From the NCBI GenBank assembly GCA_002010365.1, contig MTNL01000028.1, positions 1 through 5,861 on the forward strand: a DNA stretch of 5,861 nt, read 5' to 3'. The stretch is from Candidatus Acetothermia bacterium JdFR-50. Lineage in GTDB: Bacteria > Bipolaricaulota > Bipolaricaulia > Bipolaricaulales > Bipolaricaulaceae. The translations under genes and the position numbers were made by a program. This document shows, piece by piece, positions 1 to 5,181 of this stretch; within the stretch, counting starts at the first letter, position 1, and every line of letters begins with the position of its first letter. The notes beneath the pieces are model-generated. The model made no database searches. It was not told where the DNA came from and saw nothing but the letters and a program-made list of their open reading frames with translations.

Positions 1-1029
1 CCCCGCGAAAAGGGGAAGGACCACACGGAGGCATTCCACCGCCGCGAAGACAGGCTCCTTGTCCTCCTGCAGATCACGGTTGTATCCGGAAGGAAGGCCT
101 TTCAAGGTGGTAAGGAAGCCGCAGAGGATACCGATGAGCTTTCCCGTCCGGCCGCGAGCAAGCTCCAGGGGGTCGGGGTTTACTTTCTGGGGCATGAGAC
201 TCGATCCGGTACAGAAGCCGGGGTTCAGCTTCAGGAAGCCAAACTCGGGACTGGAGAAAAGGATGAGGTCCTCAGCCAGGCACGAGAGATGTACTCCCAA
301 GAGGGCAGCGGCAAAGAGGAACTCCGCCACGAAGTCCCGATCGGAGACGGCATCCAGGCTGTTCTCCGCAGGGCGGCGGAAGCCCAGTTCCCGCGCCAGG
401 TACCCCTGGTCTACCCCGAAGGGGTTTCCCGCCAGCGCTCCGGCCCCCAAGGGCAAGATCCCGGTTCGTTCAGCCACGGAGTCCAGCCGTTCGAGATCCC
501 GGACGAACTTCCAGAAGTGGCTCATCAGCCAATGGGAGAAGAGGATCGGCTGAGCCCGACGTAGGTGGGTATAGCCCGGCATGATGAGACCCAGGTTCTC
601 TTCGGCGACGCGGACAATGACCTCTTCAAGCTCCAACAGGCCTTCCTTCAATTCAGGAATTTTTCCCAACAGCCAAAGTCGCAGGTCGGTGGCCACCTGA
701 TCGTTTCGCGAGCGGCCGGTATGGAGCTTTCCGGCCACCTCTTCGCCAATCAGTTCCCCCAACCTCCGCTCCACCGCTGTATGGATGTCCTCGTCCCCGG
801 GGGCGGCCACGAAGGCCCCGGCGCGGAACTCGGCAAGGATCCTTTCCAAGCCCCGAACAATGGCCCATTCCTCCTCGGGCGAGAGGATCCCGGCTCGCCT
901 CAGGGCCCGGGCGTAAGCAATGCTTCCCCGGATGTCGGCGGCGAAGAGCTTTCGGTCCACCGCGAAGGAGTCACAGAACAGACGCACACCCACCGCGGTA
1001 TGCGGTAGCCGCCCATCCCACAGGGTCAT
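1..1029 (-). CDS. argH: Argininosuccinate lyase, C-terminus cut off by window edge
   Basis: Cleaves argininosuccinate to arginine and fumarate, the last step of arginine synthesis; cytoplasmic, and tetrameric in the family. The window holds the first 343 residues; the family is usually about 460-475, so roughly the last quarter lies beyond position 1. Visible fumarase/ASL-superfamily motifs are HTGRSRNDQ (103-111), the YTH segment with the catalytic-region His (153-155), the serine loop [12 protein letters not shown] (275-286) and [13 protein letters not shown] (313-325). The ATG at 1029-1027 overlaps the argG stop as ATGA, with GAGGTG (1043-1038) 8 nt upstream, so this start is well supported and translation is probably coupled to argG. 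One oddity is that the serine loop reads MPQKVNPD where ArgH normally has MPQKKNPD. The superfamily pattern G-S-x2-M-x2-K-x-N is still met, so the enzyme may well be active. Family assignment is secure. Confidence 0.96.
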   Translation of the reverse strand, partial: MTLWDGRLPHTAVGVRLFCDSFAVDRKLFAADIRGSIAYARALRRAGILSPEEEWAIVRGLERILAEFRAGAFVAAPGDEDIHTAVERRLGELIGEEVAGKLHTGRSRNDQVATDLRLWLLGKIPELKEGLLELEEVIVRVAEENLGLIMPGYTHLRRAQPILFSHWLMSHFWKFVRDLERLDSVAERTGILPLGAGALAGNPFGVDQGYLARELGFRRPAENSLDAVSDRDFVAEFLFAAALLGVHLSCLAEDLILFSSPEFGFLKLNPGFCTGSSLMPQKVNPDPLELARGRTGKLIGILCGFLTTLKGLPSGYNRDLQEDKEPVFAAVECLRVVLPLFAG

Positions 1030-2255
1030 GCTTGACTCACCTCTTTGGATGTCTCTTCCTGCAGTGCCAGCGCTCGTATCCGCAGCGGAAGACCAAAGAG
1101 GGAGATGAACCCCGCCGCTTCCCTCTGATCGTAGACCGCATCCGCCCCGAAGGTGGCGAAGTCCTCCCGATAAAGGCTGTAAGGAGACTTCCGTCCCACC
1201 ACAGTGCAGGAGCCCTTGTAGAGCTTCAGACGTACGGTTCCGGTGACCGTGCGTTGTGTGGCGTCCACGAAGGCATCCAGAGCCTCCCGCAGAGGGCTAA
1301 ACCAAAGTCCGTAATAGACCAGCTCCGCGTATTTGTGGGCTACTAGCTCCTTGTAGTGCAGGGTCTCCCGGTCGAGGCAGAGGTGCTCCAGGGCTTGATG
1401 GGCCAGATACAGGACCGTACCCGCCGGGGTCTCGTAGACTCCCCGAGACTTCATCCCCACCAAGCGGTTCTCCACCATGTCCACCCGACCCACCCCGTGC
1501 TTTCCCGCCAGGGCGTTGAGGCGCGCGATCAGTGCGACCGGGGAGAGCTTCTCCCCGTTGAGGGCCACGGGAACCCCGTGTTCGAAGTCCAGGGTCAAAT
1601 ATTCGGGATCCCCTGGGGCGGCAGCAGGGGCTGTGGTCAGGAGGAAGAGCTCCTCATCCGGCTCCCACCATGGATCCTCCAAAGGTCCTCCCTCGTGGGA
1701 CAGATGCCAGAGGTTTCCGTCCCGGCTGTAAATTGACTCCCCGCTGATCCCCTCTAGGGGTATCCCGTGGGCTTTGGCGTAGGCAATCTCGTCCTCCCGG
1801 GAGCGGAGGTTCCACTCCCGCCAGGGGGCGATCACCTGGAGGTTCGGATCCAAGGCTTTCACCGAGACCTCGAACCGAACTTGATCGTTTCCCTTCCCGG
1901 TACAACCGTGGGCCACAGCGTCGGCCCCCTCGCGGTGGGCGATCTCCACCAGGTACTTGGCGATGAGGGGGCGGGCCATGGCCGTTCCCAAGAGGTACAG
2001 GCCCTCGTAAACCGCCCCCGCCTTGAGGGTGGGGAAGATATAGTCGGTCACGAACTCTTCCCGGAGGTCAAGGACGTAAGCCTTGCTCGCCCCTGTCTTC
2101 AGGGCCTTTTCTTCGATCCCGGAGAGGTCCTCCCCCTGGCCGAGATCGGCGGTGAAGGTGATTACCTCGCACCCGTGGGTGCTCTTGAGCCAATGAAGGA
2201 TCACGGAGGTATCCAGCCCTCCGGAATACGCTAACACCACTTTCTTTGCCGGCAC
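1026..2255 (-). CDS. argG: Argininosuccinate synthase
   Basis: Joins citrulline and aspartate using ATP (giving AMP and pyrophosphate) to form argininosuccinate, the penultimate step of arginine synthesis; cytoplasmic. The 409 residues match the usual length of about 400. The N-terminal ATP-pyrophosphatase P-loop AYSGGLDTS lies at residues 9-17, and [14 protein letters not shown] (116-129) is the family's nucleotide/aspartate/citrulline-binding segment. Further typical stretches are APWREW (143-148) and GRKSPYSLY (354-362). The GTG at 2255-2253 is chosen because GAGGAGG (2269-2263) sits 7 nt upstream and because family members begin just before the KVVLAYSGG strand. The frame stays open up to an ATG at 2498, but that lies upstream of the predicted transcription start. 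The stop overlaps argH by 4 bp (ATGA), so argGH form one unit. Expression is probably set by the promoter and long structured leader upstream. Confidence 0.97.
   Translation of the reverse strand: MPAKKVVLAYSGGLDTSVILHWLKSTHGCEVITFTADLGQGEDLSGIEEKALKTGASKAYVLDLREEFVTDYIFPTLKAGAVYEGLYLLGTAMARPLIAKYLVEIAHREGADAVAHGCTGKGNDQVRFEVSVKALDPNLQVIAPWREWNLRSREDEIAYAKAHGIPLEGISGESIYSRDGNLWHLSHEGGPLEDPWWEPDEELFLLTTAPAAAPGDPEYLTLDFEHGVPVALNGEKLSPVALIARLNALAGKHGVGRVDMVENRLVGMKSRGVYETPAGTVLYLAHQALEHLCLDRETLHYKELVAHKYAELVYYGLWFSPLREALDAFVDATQRTVTGTVRLKLYKGSCTVVGRKSPYSLYREDFATFGADAVYDQREAAGFISLFGLPLRIRALALQEETSKEVSQA
1038..1043 (-). promoter_or_regulatory. Shine-Dalgarno of argH inside the argG 3' end
   Basis: GAGGTG read on the minus strand, 8 nt before the argH ATG and inside the last codons of argG. 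With the ATGA overlap it supports both independent ribosome entry and re-initiation after argG, and it fixes the argH start. Confidence 0.8.
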
Positions 2256-2262
2256 CTTCTGT

Positions 2263-2269
2263 CCTCCTC
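2263..2269 (-). promoter_or_regulatory. Strong Shine-Dalgarno deciding the GTG start of argG
   Basis: GAGGAGG read on the minus strand, 7 nt before the GTG at 2255. It decides between this GTG and the in-frame ATG at 2291, which lacks a well-spaced Shine-Dalgarno. The same bases are the target of two complementary segments in the leader, at 2367-2381 and 2449-2456, so access to this site may be regulated. Confidence 0.85.
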
Positions 2270-2347
2270 GGACGGCGTTTCGCCGATTCATTCCCCGCGG
2301 GATCTCCCGCGGCCCTATCTCACGTTTTGGCTTAATTAGGCAAATCA

Positions 2348-2429
2348 GGCCGGGCAGCGTCCCGGACCGTCCGAGGAGAACAAGGGGGAAGGGAACCGCA
2401 CCGCGTACGGTCCGGGCCGCTACCCGGCC
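2348..2429. repeat. Inverted pair of 23-nt self-complementary repeats
   Basis: Bases 2348-2370 match the reverse complement of 2407-2429 at 21 of 23 positions, separated by 36 bp. Each copy has an internal CCGGG-N6-CCCGG dyad, so each folds alone or pairs with the other. Read as RNA this is the core of the argG leader switch. Read as DNA it could be a REP/BIME-like unit, or a bipartite operator downstream of the argG promoter. Confidence 0.7.
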
Positions 2430-2479
2430 GTACGCACCCGCGGTTTCGGGAGGACAACTTTGAAATATCGCACGAAGTT

Positions 2480-2508
2480 CATATACGACATCATTCATTG
2501 CCCGTCAA
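2480..2508 (-). promoter_or_regulatory. Sigma-70-type promoter of argGH
   Basis: On the minus strand, a -35 TTGACG (2508-2503, 5 of 6 to consensus) is followed by a 17-nt spacer and a -10 TATATG (2485-2480, 4 of 6). The predicted transcription start is near 2473, which gives a leader of about 218 nt before argG. This is the best promoter-like match in the intergenic region. An ArgR-type operator was looked for around it and not convincingly found. Confidence 0.6.
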
Positions 2509-2523
2509 GACCGTTTGCCTTTG

Positions 2524-2555
2524 CGCTCCATTGATATGGACAAATCTTGGAGCGG
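2524..2555. repeat. 7-bp inverted repeat between the divergent promoters
   Basis: CGCTCCA (2524-2530) and TGGAGCG (2549-2555) are perfect inverted arms around an 18-bp AT-richer centre. The site lies just upstream of the argG -35 and before the presumed csaA promoter. It could bind a regulator of one or both units, but arms this short also arise by chance. Confidence 0.3.
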
Positions 2556-2567
2556 CATCGGTAGGCT

Positions 2568-2595
2568 TAGACAGCCGAGGAAGTAGGGCTACACT
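2568..2595 (+). promoter_or_regulatory. csaA: Possible leaderless promoter of csaA
   Basis: TAGACA (2568-2573, 5 of 6 to the -35 consensus), a 16-nt spacer and TACACT (2590-2595, a TANNNT-type -10). The expected start, about 7 nt downstream, falls on the A of the csaA ATG at 2602. There is no well-placed Shine-Dalgarno before that ATG: AGGG at 2585-2588 is too far, and AAGG at 2597-2600 is too close. Both facts fit a leaderless transcript. Inferred only. Confidence 0.4.
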
Positions 2596-2601
2596 CAAGG
2601 C

Positions 2602-2931
2602 ATGACGACATATGAGGACTTTTTGAAGCTGGATATACGGGTGGGGAAGGTCATCGCGGCCGATCCCTTCCCCGAGGCCCGGAAGCCCGCCTACAAGCTC
2701 CGGATCGACTTCGGTCCGTGGGGGGTGAAGCGCTCCAGCGCTCAGATCACCGATCTCTACAAGCCGGCGGACCTGATAGGGAAGCCGGTGGTGGCAGTGG
2801 TAAACCTCCCCCCGAAACGCATCGCCGGCTTCCCCTCCGAAGTCCTGGTCTTGGGTGCGGTCTTCGAGGAAGGGAAGGTCTCCCTCCTCTCTCCCGACCA
2901 TGAAGTACCTTTGGGGAGCCGGATACTTTAG
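2602..2931 (+). CDS. csaA: CsaA-type tRNA-binding-domain protein / chaperone
   Basis: 109 residues, the full length of the family, consisting of a single OB-fold tRNA-binding domain of the Trbp111/EMAPII/MetRS-C-terminal type. The opening FLKLDIRVGKV (7-17), the strand pair around YKLRIDFG (31-38), SSAQIT (45-50) and VNLPPKRIAGFPSEVLVLG (67-85) follow the Bacillus subtilis CsaA pattern closely. CsaA acts as a cytoplasmic dimer described as a chaperone-like export factor, while the fold and its relatives bind tRNA; which role applies here cannot be told. It is the first gene of the plus-strand cluster, diverging from argGH, and an acetyltransferase gene follows after 18 bp. The start is firm by homology although no good Shine-Dalgarno precedes it. 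Confidence 0.94.
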   Translation: MTTYEDFLKLDIRVGKVIAADPFPEARKPAYKLRIDFGPWGVKRSSAQITDLYKPADLIGKPVVAVVNLPPKRIAGFPSEVLVLGAVFEEGKVSLLSPDHEVPLGSRIL

Positions 2932-2937
2932 CTCCGT

Positions 2938-2943
2938 GGGAGG
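2938..2943 (+). promoter_or_regulatory. Shine-Dalgarno of the GNAT gene
   Basis: GGGAGG 6 nt before the ATG at 2950, in the 18-bp gap after csaA. It contrasts with the missing Shine-Dalgarno of csaA and of the ATPase gene, and implies translation from a shared csaA transcript. Confidence 0.75.
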
Positions 2944-2949
2944 GAAGCG

Positions 2950-3450
2950 ATGGCGCGCGGGGTAATCGTCCGAAGGGCACGGGTTGAAGATGAAGGGACG
3001 TTGGCGGAAATGATATCCGCCTTCCGGGTGGAGCTCGCCCGTTTTCGCGGCTGGGAGCAGGGGCCCGATCTAGAAGCGGCCCGAGAGGAGCTCTCCGATT
3101 TTCGGAGAAAGGATTGTCCCGTCTTCGTGGCCGAAACGGAGGGGAAGCCGGTGGGCTACTTGGTTTGCCGAGTGGAAGGGGATGTGGTCTGGGCGGAGCA
3201 GCTCTACGTCCTCCCGGAATTCCGCCGCCGTGGGATCGGCTCGGCCCTGTACGCCGAAGCGGAGAAGCTCCGCGAGGGCCTCGGGGGAGAGACGGTCTAC
3301 AACTGGGTCCATCCCAACAACGACACCATCATCTCTTTTCTGGCGAAGCGGGGTTATACGGTCCTTAACCTCATCGAGATCCGTCGTCCCTGGCCAGGGG
3401 AAGTCCCTGCCCGGAAAATCCGCGTGGGAACCCACGTGTTCGACTATTAA
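2950..3450 (+). CDS. GNAT-family N-acetyltransferase
   Basis: 166 residues, a single GNAT domain. It would transfer acetyl from acetyl-CoA to an amine; the substrate is not readable from the sequence. Strand beta-4 and the acetyl-CoA pyrophosphate loop are clear: AEQLYVLPEFRRRGIGSALY (82-101), with the R/Q-x-x-G-x-G/A motif as R92-R-R-G-I-G97. It is followed by the motif B region NWVHPNNDTIISFLAKRGY (118-136), whose Asn residues and final Tyr are typical. The N-terminus VIVRRARVEDEGTLAEMI (5-22) is the usual beta-1/alpha-1 of the fold. The ATG has a good Shine-Dalgarno. The next gene starts 12 bp after the TAA, in the same reading frame. RimI-type (ribosomal protein) acetylation is possible given the RNA-linked neighbours, but no diagnostic motif supports it. 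Confidence 0.9.
   Translation: MARGVIVRRARVEDEGTLAEMISAFRVELARFRGWEQGPDLEAAREELSDFRRKDCPVFVAETEGKPVGYLVCRVEGDVVWAEQLYVLPEFRRRGIGSALYAEAEKLREGLGGETVYNWVHPNNDTIISFLAKRGYTVLNLIEIRRPWPGEVPARKIRVGTHVFDY
3423..3436. repeat. CGTGGG-AA-CCCACG dyad ahead of the ATPase gene
   Basis: Perfect 6-bp arms around AA, inside the last codons of the acetyltransferase gene and 26 bp before the GTG at 3463. It sits near the -35 position of the possible ATPase-gene promoter and could be an operator. It is also part of conserved coding sequence, so chance is likely. Confidence 0.25.
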
Positions 3451-3453
3451 AAT
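3448..3453 (+). promoter_or_regulatory. Possible -10 element for a leaderless ATPase transcript
   Basis: TAAAAT (5 of 6 to TATAAT) overlaps the TAA of the acetyltransferase gene and ends 9 nt before the GTG at 3463. No -35 match is seen at 16-18 nt. With no Shine-Dalgarno before the GTG, initiation at or just before the start codon is conceivable. Weak evidence. Confidence 0.3.
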
Positions 3454-3462
3454 ACCCCCACC

Positions 3463-5181
3463 GTGCGTGATCACCGGGAGTTGGGATCGCTTCTGCGGCG
3501 TCTGAACGGAAAGGGCTACGGGGCATACAAGGCCCTGGAGGGGGCGTGGCGGTTTGCCGAATTCGTGCTCTTCGTGGACCACGTGCAGGGGGACCCCTTC
3601 GCCACCCCGAGCCGCCTCCGGGTCCGGGTACCCATGGAGATTGCCGCCATCCCCCGGGATTTCTACCGGAACAAGCCCCGGAAGACGGCCCTGGAGGACT
3701 TCCTCGTCCGGAGCATCGCGCGATGGATCCCGATGATCACCAAGGGGAACCGGGGCTCCGGGCATTCGGGGAGGTTCGGGGTGGTGGATTTCGGTCAGTG
3801 CATCCTCCACCGCACCGCCGTCTGGGTGACGGAGGAACACGTGGAGGCCATCGTATCCTGCGGCCTCCCCGCGGCGGGACGGAGGATCCTGGGCCATGAG
3901 GCGGCGGAGATGTTACTCGAGGAGCTCCCAGAGCTCGTGCGCCGGGCCCTCACCTTTGAGAACATCGACAAGGTCGCGGTCCGGGAGCACGTAGCCTGCG
4001 GCGAGGATGCCGAGGCCCTGAGGGAACAGCTCGCCGAAAGGAAGCTCGTCGCCTTTGTAGCCGAGGGGGCGATTCTCCCCCGGGAGTCAGGAGTTTCCGA
4101 CCGGCCCCTCCGGGAGGGCGCGGTTCCCTTTACCCCTCCCCCTTCCCTCGCCGTGATCCTGGAGCGGCCGAACTGCGGCCCCATTCGGGGGATGGGGATC
4201 CCCGAAGGGGTGACCCTCATCGTGGGCGGGGGATACCACGGGAAATCCACCCTTCTCTCCGCCCTGGCCCAAGGAGTCTACAACCACATCCCCGGCGACG
4301 GCCGCGAGTACGTGGTGACGCGGAAAGAAGCGGTGGTGATCCGTGCCGAGGACGGGCGGTTCGTCTGTGGGGTGGACATCTCGCCCTTCATCTCCAACCT
4401 CCCCAACGGCACCGACACGGAGAGCTTCTCCACCCAGAACGCCTCCGGCTCCACCTCCCAGGCGGCCAACATCATGGAGGCCCTGGAGGCGGGAGCGAAG
4501 GTGCTTTTGGTGGACGAGGATACCTCGGCCACCAACTTCATGATCCGGGACGAGCGCATGCAGGAGCTTGTGGCGAAGGAAAAGGAGCCCATCACCCCTT
4601 TCCTCGACAAGGTAAAGCCCCTTTACCGGGACCACGGGGTGAGCTCAATTTTGGTGATGGGGGGTTCCGGGGACTACTTCGAGGTGGCGGACTGGGTCAT
4701 CATGATGGACGCCTACCATCCCGTGGACGTGACCGAGAGGGCCAAGGAGATCGTGAGGAGATATCCCCTGAAGCGGCGGCCCGAAGGGGGAGACCGTTTC
4801 GGACGGATCCCCCTGAGGGTCCCGGATCTCTCTTCCATCCGGGCCCGTACCCCAAAGGGTAAACTCAAGATCCGAGCGAGCAAGATGGCGTTGCAATTAG
4901 GGAACTCCGTGATCGACCTCTCCCGGATCCACCAGATCGCCGAGGTCCCCCAGACGCGGGCCATCGGCTACATCCTGGCGTATCTGGCGGAGAACGGCCG
5001 CCGGTTCGCGGGGAAGCCCCTGGGGGCGATCCTGGAAGTGGTGGAACGGACCTTGGAAGAGGAGGGCCTCTGGCCTTTCCTTCCGGCGCGGTACGGGGAC
5101 CTAGCGGCCCCACGCCGGTTCGAGATCGCCGCCGCGTTGAACCGCCTCCGTTCCCTGCGCCTCCGAGATGGAACGATATAA
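3463..5181 (+). CDS. Predicted ATPase of the ABC class (COG3044/PF09818 type)
   Basis: 572 residues, soluble, with no membrane segments. The N-terminal domain (about 1-235) carries family landmarks LNGKGYGAYKALEG (14-27) and DHVQGDPFATPSR (39-51). The ATPase core has Walker A GGGYHGKST (255-263), a signature-like NASGSTSQ (326-333) in place of LSGGQ, and Walker B KVLLVDED (346-353). VMGGSGDYF (398-406) lies where other ABC proteins have their switch histidine. A C-terminal domain follows (about 450-572). It is not a transporter subunit, because no permease is nearby and the domain order differs. As family knowledge, the trypanosome mitochondrial RNA-editing factor MRB1590 shares this fold and binds RNA, so an RNA role is plausible; the bacterial function is unknown. 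The GTG is the only reasonable start, since an in-frame TAA lies 12 bp upstream, yet it has no Shine-Dalgarno. It overlaps the methyltransferase gene by 14 bp. Confidence 0.92.
   Translation: MRDHRELGSLLRRLNGKGYGAYKALEGAWRFAEFVLFVDHVQGDPFATPSRLRVRVPMEIAAIPRDFYRNKPRKTALEDFLVRSIARWIPMITKGNRGSGHSGRFGVVDFGQCILHRTAVWVTEEHVEAIVSCGLPAAGRRILGHEAAEMLLEELPELVRRALTFENIDKVAVREHVACGEDAEALREQLAERKLVAFVAEGAILPRESGVSDRPLREGAVPFTPPPSLAVILERPNCGPIRGMGIPEGVTLIVGGGYHGKSTLLSALAQGVYNHIPGDGREYVVTRKEAVVIRAEDGRFVCGVDISPFISNLPNGTDTESFSTQNASGSTSQAANIMEALEAGAKVLLVDEDTSATNFMIRDERMQELVAKEKEPITPFLDKVKPLYRDHGVSSILVMGGSGDYFEVADWVIMMDAYHPVDVTERAKEIVRRYPLKRRPEGGDRFGRIPLRVPDLSSIRARTPKGKLKIRASKMALQLGNSVIDLSRIHQIAEVPQTRAIGYILAYLAENGRRFAGKPLGAILEVVERTLEEEGLWPFLPARYGDLAAPRRFEIAAALNRLRSLRLRDGTI

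Larger units (their letters stand above)
2256..2473 (-). promoter_or_regulatory. Candidate cis-regulatory leader RNA of argG with two competing folds
   Basis: Untranslated leader of about 218 nt between the predicted transcription start (near 2473) and the argG GTG. Fold B has hairpin H1 (2428-2435/2403-2410 plus 2423-2427/2412-2416, one bulged A, 6-nt loop), a sequestor helix in which 2381-2367 pairs with 2275-2261 (14 Watson-Crick pairs and one G-U) and buries the GAGGAGG, and inside that helix hairpins H3 (2361-2365/2350-2354) and H4 (2306-2312/2295-2301, AGAU loop). Fold A is a long hairpin pairing 2429-2407 with 2370-2348 (21 Watson-Crick pairs, one G-U, one G-A mismatch). It breaks H1 and H3 and takes four bases of the sequestor. 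A small hairpin CGGCG-AAA-CGCCG (2273-2285) can also form just before the Shine-Dalgarno and competes with the sequestor. No hairpin is followed by a U-run, so control at translation initiation is likelier than attenuation. The pairings are seen in the sequence; regulation and any ligand are inferred. Confidence 0.5.

Noticed and set aside
565..1008. Long open frame on the plus strand opposite argH
   Set aside because: Antisense shadow of a clearly conserved gene in G+C-rich DNA; no recognisable protein motif.
1767..2234. 155-codon open frame on the plus strand opposite argG
   Set aside because: Shadow frame; argG on the minus strand is unmistakable and the antisense product has no family features.
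2403..2435. Intrinsic terminator or attenuator at hairpin H1
   Set aside because: The stem is strong, but no U-run follows it on the minus strand and no T-run on the plus strand.
2256..2473. T-box or known arginine/guanidine riboswitch in the argG leader
   Set aside because: No T-box sequence (GGUGGNACCGCG-like) with a specifier loop, and no pair of ACGR-loop hairpins as in guanidine-II; the nearest look-alike, the ACGCUG loop of H3, is six bases and single.
2256..2498. In-frame N-terminal extension of argG by 81 codons (ATG at 2498) or by 12 codons (ATG at 2291)
   Set aside because: The ATG at 2498 lies inside the predicted promoter spacer, and neither extension resembles ArgG, which starts just before the KVVLAYSGG strand. 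The GTG at 2255 has GAGGAGG at ideal spacing.
2480..2508. ARG box (ArgR operator) over the argG promoter
   Set aside because: TGAAT occurs once, without a matching ATTCA half at the right spacing.
3070..3897. 275-codon open frame on the minus strand across the acetyltransferase and ATPase genes
   Set aside because: Crosses two real genes on the other strand, is rich in Pro/Gly/Arg as expected of a frame shadow, and shows no motif.
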